NCBI GenBank assembly: GCA_050084515.1
Contig: CM114273.1
Span: forward strand, 3,410,001-3,474,000
DNA: 64,000 nt
Direction: 5' to 3'
Source of the DNA: Blasia pusilla
Lineage: Eukaryota; Marchantiophyta; Marchantiopsida; Blasiales
The position numbers were made by a program, and so were the translations under genes. Below the pieces are notes generated by a model. It made no database searches, was not told the origin of the DNA, and was given only the letters and a program-made list of their open reading frames with translations. Below, piece after piece: positions 45,323 through 56,670 of this stretch; the stretch's first letter is position 1; the number at the start of each line of letters is the position of its first letter.

Positions 45323-46070
45323 CTACCATGACATACATCCCTCGGACGCTAAGAGCAAGAAGGTTGGGTGCTCATGTGGCCCCATTGTTAGTCGCCTTCT
45401 TGTCATCCATGTCACAAACCCAAGTCGAAATGTAGAAGTATCTACTTTATGAATACCAGGGACACATCCATCGTCCTTGAGGAACCTAGTGAGAGGTGGC
45501 GTCAAACATGCCATATGCCATCCTCTTGAACAGCCATCACAGACTAGCATCATGGCTGCACTACGGGCAGAACCACACAACATACAATGCAAGCATGCAG
45601 GAACTATTGCTAAGTTTTGATCTAATCTACCATCAATGTTAGGAAGGTGACATGGCGCATAATTACGCACATGGTCCTTCCATACCATACCAGCGCGTCC
45701 CTCCAACAAGAGAACACCGGATGGCAAAACATCACGCACTCTTAGGATAGTGTGCCCTGTAGTCACATCCAACGTCGTCGGTGCCATCTGCTGCAAGTAG
45801 ACATAATCTCCCTGATGAAACATCCGGATAGTTGGTCGATAACCACCACCCCGATCTAAACGCCATGGGCATCACTCTCCGAAACAACTGAGCCCTTTGA
45901 GAGCATGCTCGCATCCATACATCTGGGTCATCAAGGTCTAGCACCTTATCAGCATCTCGACGTATGGCCGCAGGTAGATCTGGCTCGTGGCCATAAAGTA
46001 GCAAGTATAGTGAAAAAGATGCTAAGGATTCTTGCCTGCTAAATCTGTAACCCATCGCCAACCACGGCAA
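45323..46070 (-). pseudogene. Pol C-terminal region with PHD-type zinc finger (copy D)
   Basis: The 46070-45732 part still shows integrase tail (SRQESLASFSLYLLLYGHEP). From 45823, FHQGDYVYLQQMAPTTLDV and LRVRDVLPSGVLLLEGR form a small beta-rich module. Then C80-x2-C83-x11-C95-x2-C98-x4-H103-x2-C106-x13-C120 (numbered from 45823) follows the C4HC3 spacing of a PHD finger at 45586-45464, with GWHMACLTPPL in the typical place. The eighth ligand is Gly here. PHD fingers read histone tails (family knowledge). A role in target choice is inference. Confidence 0.82.
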
Positions 46071-46960
46071 CTAGAGGTCCCAATCTCCTAGATGACCTCT
46101 CTGCAAGCCATTCTTCCGTAAAACTCTCTTCACCATCTGCACAACTCTCTCCGCTAATCCATCCGCCTCAAGATGATCTCGCGAAGTCGTGCGGTGGTCG
46201 ATCAACGCCTAATCACACAAGGCCGGGAACTCACCGTGAAACTCAATATCCTGGTCTGTCAACAGCTCAACCGGTGCGCCGTAATGACTCAACACTCGAT
46301 CTAGGAAGGCATACGCTACTCACTCACTTGCTTTGTCAGGAAATGCAACCAAATCGATCCACTTCGAGAAGTGCTCGATCATCAACAACACATAATGAGT
46401 GTGACGCTTGGTCAAAGGCAAAGGTCCTGCAGAATCCAAACTCCATCAATACCCTAAGCCCATGATTGGTAATGGATGCAACTATAGAGTCGAAGCATTG
46501 AATGATGCTCGGACCCCATCACACACCATGCACCTAGCAACAAACTGCTGAACGTCAGCTTGCATGCCTCGCCACCAATACCAAATTTGGAGCAAGATGT
46601 ACGTGCGCTTCACCCCAAAATGACCCAACTTCTTGTGGGCATGCTGCACTTGTCGTGCTTTCTACAAAGGATGCCGCACTATGCGTACTTTCTACCATCC
46701 TCCCAAACCCTCAAAACATTTGTCCCCTCCCAATGGAACCGTCTCGCCCGCTGTAGGATTGGATCCCGCTCTCTAGCACCCGTAGTGCTCGCAACGCTGC
46801 CTATACAAAGGTACTCCAGGACTACTCCATCATCATGAATATCTCGGCCACCTCTCGTCTTCTCCCTGGCCTTGGGATCCAAGGACTCTCCACTAGACCT
46901 CGCCATCAAAGTCTCCACACTCTGGCTCTCCATAGCCAACATGCCTAAATAGGCTAACGC
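46070..46960 (-). pseudogene. integrase of gypsy copy D
   Basis: Read with frame changes: a zinc-binding segment with LGHFGVKRTY-like text and CMVCD near 46600-46520, then the core with LDSAGPLPL, LTDQDIEFHGEF and RTTSRDHLEADGLAERV (Asp, Asp and Glu positions), 46480-46130. Stops interrupt every part. Confidence 0.75.
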
Positions 46961-46989
46961 GTGCCATCTTGGCACTAACTCCTCATCAC

Positions 46990-47450
46990 TCTCTCAATGC
47001 CATCGAGCTCCACTCGTATCTCGCTGACTCGAGCATGGGTTATGACTCAACCCATCTCCATCCTGGTTGAGCATCCCAGGTCTATGTACCACCTGAAAAT
47101 CATACTCGTACAACAATAGAGCCCATCTCGCAAGCTTCCCTGTAAGCTTGTCGGACTCCATCAACCACTTCAGTGGTTGATGATCAGTGATTATAGTAAA
47201 GGGGTTTCTGAATAAATAACACCTGAAATGTGCGACAGCCCACCCTGCAGCCAAGCACTCACCCTCATATGAGTTGTACTTTGCCTCTGTAGCGTTGTTG
47301 GAGCGGCTAGCGTAAGCCACCACGGAGTCTCTACCCTCATCATTATGTTGGGTGAGCATTGCTCCAAGCCCCAACATGCTCCAATATGTGTGCAACTAGA
47401 AAGGACGCCCCTTGAACGGTCTCATGAAGATGGACGTAGGAGTCAACCTG
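46990..47450 (-). pseudogene. RNase H of gypsy copy D
   Basis: GLGAMLTQHNDEGRDSVVAYAS, NSYEGECLAAGWAVAHF and ITDHQPLKWLM form the RNase H fold, followed by VVHRPGMLNQDGDGLS, the usual end. Longest intact frame 47395-46994. Confidence 0.85.
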
Positions 47451-47524
47451 TCCTTGAGCAACTAAAATGCTCGCTCTTGCTCAACCCCCCTAGTGCCACT
47501 CGTGATCCAGCTTGGTCAGCAAGA

Positions 47525-48250
47525 TTAATGGCTTCGCAATAAAAAAGATCCCATGACGTACCACCAATAGAAGTTTGCCAATCCCATGAATGCGTGAACA
47601 TAGCTCACATCTGTAGGGCGTGGACTACGTGAGATAGCCTCTACCTTCGTTTGCCAAACACCAATGCCTCCCTCAATATATCGTATGACCAAGTTCTCAA
47701 TATGGTCGTAGAAGAACTTGCACTTTTCTGGATGTAGCTTCAACCCATGTTATTGCAATCCTCATAATAGCTCCTCTAGATGTCGCTCATGCTCCTCAAC
47801 CGTGGCGCTAAAGACTACGATGCCATCAATATAACATCTAACAAAATCCAAACCAGCCAAGATCCTATCCATGACCCTATGAAACTCAGCCGGGGCATTC
47901 TTTAACCCAAATGGTAAGAACCGCCACTGGTACAAACAATCCTTCTCGTGAGGATTGATGCCCCAAAATCCCATCTTCTGCCAATCCTCCAATCTGATAG
48001 GCAACTGATGGTATCCGGCTCGCAAATCCAATGAACTCAAGACCTTTGCATGACCAATCAAATCAAAGATCTCCTCAAGGGTGGGCATGGCATACCTATC
48101 GGACTTCGTCTACCGATTGATAGGTCGGTCATCCCCACACATCCGCCTATCCGTCTAGTTGCCATGCACATCCTTCTTGGCGAGCATGACAGTGGCAGAT
48201 GCATACTCCCCATGCGACATCTCTACTAGTCCTGCTCTGACCAAGTCCTG
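47525..48250 (-). pseudogene. reverse transcriptase of gypsy copy D
   Basis: LAKKDVHGN and MCGDDRPIN (decayed start), MPTLEEIFDLIG, SSLDLRAGYHQLP (first Asp), LPFGLKNAPAEFHRVMD, then CYIDGIVVFS; the YIDD box has lost its second Asp. Then HPEKCKFFYD and AFMGLANFYWWYV. Confidence 0.87.
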
Positions 48251-48629
48251 GCTTCTAATCTGAATCAGAGCCCTCTCCATATCATTGTGACCGTAGGATC
48301 GTTGGAAGATCGGCGTTTCACTCTACAACTCAATACGGATCCCTGGTCCCTTCAACGTACCAAAATCCTCCATCCTAAACGCAAAGTAGCTCCAATAACT
48401 CCTGAGGAAGTGATGTAGCCGGTGCCGCTCTCCTCTTGTCAACTTAGGGCCCATATCTCGCTCCCAAGTCTCCATGGTGACTATAGTAGGACTCTCAAGC
48501 GCGGGTATCAGTGGTTGCTATGGTGCAACCTCGTCTCAAAAACAACACTCGGCCGCTCTCCTCCAGCCAACTACAAACTCTAATCCCCTTCACGTATCGT
48601 GCCCGGAACCCCGCTCGATGTTGTGGCTA

Positions 48630-49800
48630 TCATCTCTTGGCGTATTGCAAAACATCCCAAGAAGTCCAAGGGCGTCTCTCCCGATCTCCCATGGTGTGTA
48701 GATCTCCACTGGTCTTGCCCCAAGCCTCTGCCTCCACCGTCTCGGTAGGCATGGGGCTCACCAACGCAACGGTTGTGATATGTCGCGACCTCATTCCGCG
48801 CTGTGCAGCCACTCCCAAGCTAAGGATCCATATCAAGTCCATGTGAAGCAGTTCAGGTCCATAGCCTCACCCAAGATATGGCGTCGTGATGCCTCTAACA
48901 CCGAAAATACTACTGTCACTCCTGTGGGAAATCCCATCGCTCGCTCTCTCTCGTCGGCGTTGGGCTCCACCAACCGCTGAACCTGGTCATCCCAAACCAA
49001 GCCCAGACCGGCCTCCTTGTATGCATAGGAAGCAGGAAAACTCACAAACGTGAGCAAGGCTGCCCGCGGCCTGCCTACCCTGTTGACCACAGTCAACAGT
49101 GGTCGATCATTGTGCCTCACTGCTTATGATCAAAAAATCTAACAAATGGGAGGGGCGCTCCACTCTCGCATACGCCCTCCGTAACACCGCGTGGGGCACC
49201 AAGTTGGTCCACCATAGATGCAGGCGATGGGCTCTAGAACCTACACTCACCACATCCAATAACACTAGTGGGCCAATCCACGCATGCACTTGATGAGCAC
49301 TCATCACCAACCGTGACCTGGAGTCTCCTAAGATTGGCACATTCTCCAAAATGTAGGCAGGAGAACAAGACTGGTGCTCCTGCAACTACCGTAAGACCCT
49401 CAACATCTCCCAAAACAACTTGGACCAAGTGTGAGCCAACCCGTTGCCTCGTCCAACACTCAATTGGCCTTAATATGGCCAACCGGCACTGACCAAATCA
49501 ATGGTCCCTACCCCCTCTAAGTCGTGCGCCCCCAGCAATGAAATATCCCGTGGTAGGGAACTCAAGTACCTGTGTACCACAGACGCAGAAAATAAGTCGG
49601 GAAAACATAGGCATTACTGCGCCACATGTCGTAGTGAGATGCGCCTCCCAACACCATCACTCTCCACATATAGGTACTACTGCACTAGCACTCCTGCCTG
49701 CAAAACAACAGCTAACTCGGTACTAATCCCTCCAAAGAGATCTAACACTCAAATACCCTCCTTTGGGATATACCACACAATGGGTGGGGTATTCAAGGGT
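48630..49800 (-). pseudogene. DNMT3-like cytosine-5 DNA methyltransferase inside gypsy copy D
   Basis: Conserved C5-methyltransferase motifs appear in canonical order. Motif I: VLDLFGGISTELAVVLQAG (49748-49692), the AdoMet-binding loop. Motif IV region: IDLVSAGWP then TAT TAA where Cys-Gln is expected (49475-49470). Motif VI: YILENVPILGDSR with ENV at 49346-49338. Motif VIII: PLVLLDVVSVGSRAHRLHLWWT with the RxHR-type block. Motifs IX/X: DERERAMGFPTGVT and SRRHILGEAMDLN (48960-48860). The order I-IV-VI-VIII-IX-X is that of DNMT3, not the rearranged order of plant DRM. It lies between protease and RT. Frameshifts near 49110 and 48850 and four or more stops inactivate it. Confidence 0.88.
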
Positions 49801-50146
49801 GCCATCGTAGCACTCCTTGCTACCTCGGGTTCCTCACACCCATCACGCTCCGATGAAAATGTCTCGCTTCACGCGGTCTGCACGTGCTCATCTGCCAATG
49901 GTCAAAGCTCCTCAGTCGAGCCCCACAACGGCACCTCTCCTCCATGGAATGATGTAGCTATTATAACACTCCTATCCATAGAAATGTCAAGAATGGTAGT
50001 ATCCTCTGCATGGATATGTCTCTCAATCAAATCACTAGGCCAAATGATGGCATTGCTAAATATGTTAAGGTCTCCATCTCTCCTGGCCGTTGCTCGATCA
50101 TTGCACTTGTGAATCGAACAGGTAATGAGCTAAGGCGCCCATCACC

Positions 50147-50830
50147 TCACTGCCATCTTGGTCTGTAGGACGCTGACTCCTCATAATAATCCAGGGAAAA
50201 CCCCATCGCGTATAACACTACTCCACCAACCAAGACGTCGTAGGATTCTACATCAGTCACTATCGCCTTGGCTCGCACCACGGACTTATATGTAGGATGT
50301 CTCGGGCGAATCCTCACCACAACCTCCTGTCGGGTGATATACTTTGTGGTACTTGCTCCATCCAAGGATGTCTCTATCCAGATTGGACAACGCTCCACAT
50401 CGATTCTCCTCAAGCCCAATCCTCTGAATGACGCTTTCCCCAACATCATGGGTTGCGCTTCTGAATCCAACAAGAGGCCGTGCGGACTAAAAGATCTACC
50501 TCAAGCAAAGCCATGGCACGCTCTATCGCGGGTCTAGCGCCCATCTCCGCCATCCTAGCAGGCGCAGCTTGCCATGAATCTTACATGGACGGCCCGAGCA
50601 TCCGCTCCAAGGGCAGGTCCATCACCACCTCTGCAATCATCTCTGAACGTGATGCAGGAACTCCACGCTCACATAGCGTAGCGGCCAGCCGAAAAGCCTC
50701 GGCGGGCGTACCCCCCAACGTCATAACATCAAAAGAAGAAAATAAAAGAGTGCAGTACACAACGGTGGCCGCCCCCAACAACGTGCTCGACACATGCCCC
50801 TCATGAGTATAAAAAATAGGAGTCATCGCA
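50147..50830 (-). pseudogene. protease region of gypsy copy D
   Basis: HEGHVSSTLLGAATVVYC and LGGTPAEAFRLAAT match copy A. LDSEAQPMMLGKASFRGLG carries DSEA where the aspartic protease D-S-G-A loop is expected. The tail has IVTDVESYDVLVGG. Confidence 0.75.
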
Positions 50831-50989
50831 CTCGCTTATCCCATTGCCCTCCGTGCTTGCACACCAACAACATCACCAACTTTCCAGGAACTTTGATGAG
50901 GACCCATCGATGGGATCCTTATCCCTTCGGACAACGTGAAAGACTCAGGAAGACGTGAACCTCGGAATAACCCGACTAGACGGTGCAAC

Positions 50990-51560
50990 TGCTTCCGTGT
51001 GAGTGACCCCTCCTAAAATGCACTAGTGGAAGAGGATGTAGCCTCTCTTGATTCCTCCTCCTCATACGGGAAGGGCTTCATCCATGACACATAATGTGAG
51101 TCATAGTAGAGCCTCCACGCCTCAATCTCACATGCATATCTCTGAGAGAACTCATGGTAATCATCCATGGGCACCCCCTCTAAATGTTGGAACATACTAT
51201 TCCATGCTATCAACGGGTTGAACTCTCTAGAGTTCCTGGCCCACCGAGAGTCGCACCAACTCCTAAACTTTGCTATGAAATCGTGCAACTGAATCGTACC
51301 TATTACACTTGAAAACCTACGCGGTCCTCTATCGTGGTCGTCCATCTCGTATGCCCAATTGGTAGGACCACTCAAAATGTGTGGTGATGTGCTCACAAAC
51401 TCTTCTACACGCTCCCCCTTGTCCGAAGACGACACAGAAGGAGATCGAGGTGGTCTCTTACGTGGAGACCCTCAAAACCTCACACCACTCGAGGTAAACC
51501 CTCTAGAGCTACTCTCAGGTCCACTACCTCGCCTCTCAAAATCCTGAAAGGACGCCGTGA
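50990..51560 (-). pseudogene. gag of gypsy copy D, nucleocapsid part deleted
   Basis: SSSDKGERVEEFVSTSP, TNWAYEMDDHDRGPRRF, LHDFIAKFRSWCDSR, MDDYHEFSQRYACEIEAW and YYDSHYVSWMKPFP. The zinc-knuckle region present in copy A (about 25690-25900) is missing; the deletion joint lies near 50960. Confidence 0.82.
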
Positions 51561-51899
51561 TGGCCCTCGTGCTCCTCTCACACGATCACTCTCAACCTCG
51601 CGAGTAATCCCTCAATCACTCATCCCAAACATATGGCACTTGATCTATATTCTCCCTCCCCGAGACGTGTAACGTGCGGCAACAAGGGGCGTGGTGCGGC
51701 AAATCGACCAGGCTATCATCTCATCGGCAAATCCCACACAGGTCTATGTCTCCTAGACCACATACATAAATGATGCTCTCAGCATCCACACACCCAATAT
51801 CCCCAAATAAACTACCCAAATCCCATAATCCCTCACACGTGCAGGATAAAGGACCATAATGGGTAATATGAACACATGTCGATGTCCCTCCTCAGCTAT

Positions 51900-53603
51900 T
51901 GCAAATCTCGACCCCAACTCGATTGTAGAGATAACTTCTCCAATTAGAAATTCATACTCCTCTCATACTGACGCTGCTCAAAACTCCTCGATAGACAGTG
52001 CTATTCCAGCGGAACGGTGAGGCATTGGATGCGGCACGGAACGGCACGACCCTCAATGGTGGGATGCGAAACTCAGCGGCACACCCTCCTCAATCAACAA
52101 TAAACACTCACTCTGCTCCAAAATGACAGTACGGCTCGGCGATCGAGATGATGCGGTCCGGCCACAAGTGGCACGGCGCGGCAATTGGCGGCGCGTTGGG
52201 GCTACAAGCGTCACATCACAACATAGCAGCATAAAATCAAACACCTTAACCGAAGGTCATATGCCTTCATTGGTTGATGACAAAAATGTGATGACGATGG
52301 CGGCCAAAACAAAGTACGTGGTGGCGACGCAAGTCAGAGAATCAACGAACGTCGTGGAAGATCCTCCATTGTGTAACGTCCGCAATGGCAACCAAAGGGT
52401 GGAGAACGGATGGTGGACCGTTGACTGTTGATGGTGACGGCCGATCAATGATCGTGACGGTTGACCACAAATGGTGATGATTGACCGTTGACAATGACTA
52501 TGCCAGCGACGGCCATCGGCGGTGTGCCGACTGGTTTAGGGTTTGAACAATTTAACCCTAAAAATTGCCTTGCAATGGCAGTTTTGCAAGATTGACCATA
52601 AATTTTTGCTCGCAACTCCAAACTATGCACTATTTGTTGCACAACGTGCACAGCTTCACGATCTAGGACAATCTCAAAAAATATTTAGAATCAAACATTC
52701 TAGTGAAAATTGACGGGGACTATAGTAAAGCCCTATGTCTCTTTCTCCTACACAAAATTAGGTAGCGCTTCTGTGCTGATTTCTCCCAACAAAAATGTAA
52801 AACCTACAAAAATATAAATTAGAAAGCTTCATGGTGCTCTCGAGAGCATTGGTATGGGGCAACTTGCCTCGATAATTAATCTCTATCAAAAATTGGGCAG
52901 CGCTTCTGTGCGCCACTCTTCCACACGAAAAATTGGCATATGCAAAGAACAATCAAAGCAGCCCTGCTCCGGTGAGCACTCCCATGAGCCGCTCAACGAG
53001 GAACACGGCCCCCAACCCGCAAAAATACCGAATGACCAACGAGTTCCCCCATGAAGCTCTCTCACTCTCTCATTCTCTCTTTGTAAAGTAAGATCCAATC
53101 TCTCTCTATACCATCTCACACCATAGCTCTCAAAAGTGTGCACTCTCTCTCTATCTCATGTCAAACCAAACCCACTCTCCTAATGAGAGTCTTGGGTTAC
53201 ACTCACAACGCAAGGGATCATAGCTCCGCCGCCTCATGCCAAGAGGTTCAACAAAAAGAGAATGAACTCTCAAGCTCTCCCTCCTTGAGGTATACCCTTC
53301 CCCTCTCCCAAACTCTTTCCATTGTAATCTATTCTCCCAAGTCACCTCCTTGGCTCTTGACCTGATGTAGGAGGTCAAGGGCCACTTACCAAAAATAGAA
53401 AGGCAATCATTTGCTCAACTGGTACTTACCTAAAATAGTAAAGTTCCTCAATATGGCTCCAAATGAGCTTAAACGAAGGGGAAACCTGCTTTCTCAGGTT
53501 TCCCCGGGCCTCAACATGTCATCCTCGACCTACTGAGTCTGTCCTCCACTACTCACAAAGGCGGTCTAGTAGATCTCATCGATCTATCCTAAAAGACGTG
53601 ATA
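51900..53603 (-). repeat. 5' LTR and leader of gypsy copy D
   Basis: Begins TATCACGTCTTTTAGGATAG at 53603 and parallels copy A's 22486-24230. The inner boundary is approximate because no primer-binding site is recognisable. Confidence 0.65.
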
Positions 53604-53639
53604 TTAGAGACTAAGGTAAAAATATTACCGAACAAATAA

Positions 53640-53860
53640 TTATTGAAAGGTGTGATAGTGGAAACTACAACCAAACACTCTCTCTCTCATATAAGTTATA
53701 AGTTGTCTCTGTAGTATTTTTTAAGCGGCTAGCATAAGCTACTATAAACTCTATATATTAATCATCATATAACATGCGCACTATTATTACGTAATAAAAT
53801 TATTCAACATGTACATTCGCCTCTTTTAGTGTTAGGAAGACTTTATGTAAGTAATGAATG
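53640..53860 (-). mobile_element. decayed gypsy RNase H fragment (copy E)
   Basis: Parallels 47190-47410 of copy D (CACTCTCTCTCTCATATAAG for CACTCACCCTCATATGAG; GCGGCTAGCATAAGC for GCGGCTAGCGTAAGC) with mostly C-to-T and G-to-A changes. It lies just outside copy D's 5' LTR, so copy D may have inserted into it. Confidence 0.7.
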
Positions 53861-56670
53861 ATAAATTTATGAAAATAAATTTTCATGTTTAAACCCTCTT
53901 AATTGTGTTTCATTTATGCGGCCTCAACTCTAGGAAAAAACATCATAAATGAATTATAGGAAACATACAAATAAAATAGTGGATCACGTATATATAAGAA
54001 TAAAGCTAAAGTGGTTATGGTTGGTAAAGAAGTAAAAAATAGAGTAGTGAAGCTATATAATTACGAGGAATGATTTTATAATGATATTTTATGAAGAGAT
54101 AGACAAAAAATGACTTATATCCTAAGGTGATTGGTTAAATCTTGAGAGAAATCCACACGACACAAGATAAAATTGACCTTACTTTGTACTCTTAAGGATC
54201 CCTTATAAATATATAAACTCAAGTGATTTTTAAGCGTTCATTACCTTTATTTCCATTTTTCTTAAATTGATTGTTATTCAAATTAGAATGGACTATTCGT
54301 TTGATGAGAATAGCTTGGTTATAATTCATTCTTGAAAAAGTTTGATGGTTTCATGTACTTTAGAGATATATCTTATCTTATAAGAGTTATCTTTTGTCAT
54401 TCTTAAGACTACGGCATTGGTGTTGCTTACTCTTCTAATGAGAATGAATTATCTTTTCTTAGGAGGAAAAATTTAGTTATGGTCTATTCTTGAGTAAGGA
54501 CAACAAACCTTCTAACTACGACCGATGTGGTTAATGCAAGGTGAATTCCTTAATAGGTTCTCCTTTCTCAGTACATAATTATGATATACACTCTCCATTA
54601 TCTTACGATAAAAATCATTCATGCTCTTACGACAAGAATCATCCATGGTATTGCCGAGGCAATCATTTTTTCATAACATCTAATTCTCAAATTCCTATGT
54701 ATTAAATTTTTATTAACTATTTTACGCTTATACGCAAGAAAAATAACACAACTAGTGTTAAAATTTTTTGGAGCAGGCCTATTAATATCCATTGATCACT
54801 ATATAAAGGACATACAAAGTCCAAGCTCATGTCCTTCCATGCGTGACAATGAGAAAAATCACGTAGTTGGAGATTACATGACCTGATTCATGAATGCCTC
54901 CCCAAAATAATAAATTATATAACGAGTAAATGAGTGCCTATCTAAAAAGGTAACCTTTACGTAGTATGGATTGAGGAAAGGATAATCAGGTACAACTCGT
55001 GATCCACTCCTATTCATAATTCACGTACAATCACTATTCTCCTTAATAAGGGTTCTGGTGAAGTTTATCTCCCAAAATGGATAATCCACTCTCATTGGGA
55101 AAATAACAATCCAAAACCATCAAGTATCTCTAATATGATAAAACTCCCATAAAACAATAAGTCTCCCAAAATAACAATTTTATATCACATTTTTAAAACT
55201 CTCAAAAAAATATCAATTTCATACATTCAAGAGCAACAAGACCGACTCAAGAAATAAAGTAGAAGATGATGAACCATTGAATGTCCCTCCTCTTTGTATA
55301 TTCTAAAGGGGTCAATAAAAGTACAAAATATGGTTAATCTTATAGCCACATAGCTTCCTTTCAAGCCTCAGTCAAATCTCATTTTGACACAAATAGATTA
55401 CATATTGTCTCTTGTAAAATATTCTCATCAACTCACTTCCTATCCTCCAAACTATCCTAGTTACCAACCAAGACTATATATATTTTATTTTATTAATACA
55501 TCAATCCATGTACTTTATTTGTATTTTCTTCATGTCTTATTTATGATCTCTTTTCCTTAAGTTGGACCCCCAAAAATGAGGCATCCTAACATGTTTTAAA
55601 CATGGAAATTATATTTTTCTTAAGCTAATTACTTAATACTTATAAAAATTTATCTAACACTTAATGAGAAAGGAATTTATATAGCAGATAATTTTATTCT
55701 ATGGCATCGTTATTAGGATATATGAAATACAATTCTATGTTCTTCCGTACCTAACAATAGGTAGTATCATTGGAGTTGGAGATTGAGTGACTTGGTTTAC
55801 GAATGCCTTCCAAAGGAGATAGACTAGATAGCAAGTAAACAAAATATAGATATCCATGAGATTGGGTTCCACTAATGAAGGCAACAAGGAGAATATCGAA
55901 GGAAATAATATATAATCGAGTGAGAATGAACTTGCGCAATATCAATTACGACTAGAAGGAAATATAATAATCTTTTTATGAAAGCTCAACAAATCAAACA
56001 TGTATTTATATGAGCGGTGGACAAGTCAATGTGTGCTTAATGTGTTTGTAGTGCAATGAGAATTGAATACTTAATTGAATAACTTATGCTCGTAGGCCGC
56101 CTCCTTGGCTATAGGCTTGCTATCGTGGATTAAAGACTACTTCCAAAAGGGAAAAATCAACCATATAAAAATGGTAAGGACTCTATATAACCTTGTTCAC
56201 GAGATGATACATATTATAAGCATTAATCATTTGTGCCTCTACATCTTCTTATTGATTAAATCTAGTTGTAGATAATATATTAATTATCGATTTCTTTCTC
56301 CTAAATATTTGCTTTAGTTGTAGATTCAAGAACCTAACATAAGTTATCCAATATAAAATAGATATATATGTAAACTTATACAATATGAAATCATTCCTAA
56401 TGAAGGTAAATAATGAACCTCAAGCAAAATATGAGCCTCCATAATACTCCTTAAATTTCATTGGAGTCACAACTCTTCAGAGCCTCCTTTTTACTTTAAA
56501 ATATCTCTTTTGTCATTTTTCGAGTCACTGTCCAAACTCCAAACCTTGTTTAAAATCTTCTCCCTTTTACATTATCTTTCCCAACTCTCCATTTGATAGC
56601 AACAGACTTAATGTCAACTATGATGATTAATTATATATCTTCTCCATTCATAGTATGATTATATATCGTA
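53861..56670. other. AT-rich decayed repeat DNA
   Basis: No gene is supported. Contains members of diverged repeat families: an ACTTG/CCTGA-type block at about 54860-55020 and again at 55770-55860, a block at 54130-54200 shared with 60885 and 63545, and an inverted relative of 63440-63540 at 55380-55480. Confidence 0.6.

Larger units (their letters stand above)
45030..53603 (-). mobile_element. DNMT/PHD-family Ty3/gypsy copy D, fullest copy
   Basis: Order on the minus strand: 5' LTR from 53603, Gag (51560-50990), protease (50830-50147), DNMT3-like methyltransferase (49800-48630), RT (48250-47525), RNase H (47450-46990), integrase (46960-46070), C-terminal domain with PHD finger (46070-45323), and 3' LTR start at 45134, cut off near 45030. 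RT-RNase H-integrase order makes it Ty3/gypsy. An internal deletion near 50960 removed the zinc-knuckle part that copy A keeps. Stops and frameshifts are frequent; this copy is dead. Confidence 0.88.

Noticed and set aside
48630-49800. Methyltransferase-like peptides as a chance match or a host DRM gene
   Set aside because: Six motifs fall in order at sensible spacing; the order is not the rearranged DRM order, and copy B has the same block in the same element position.
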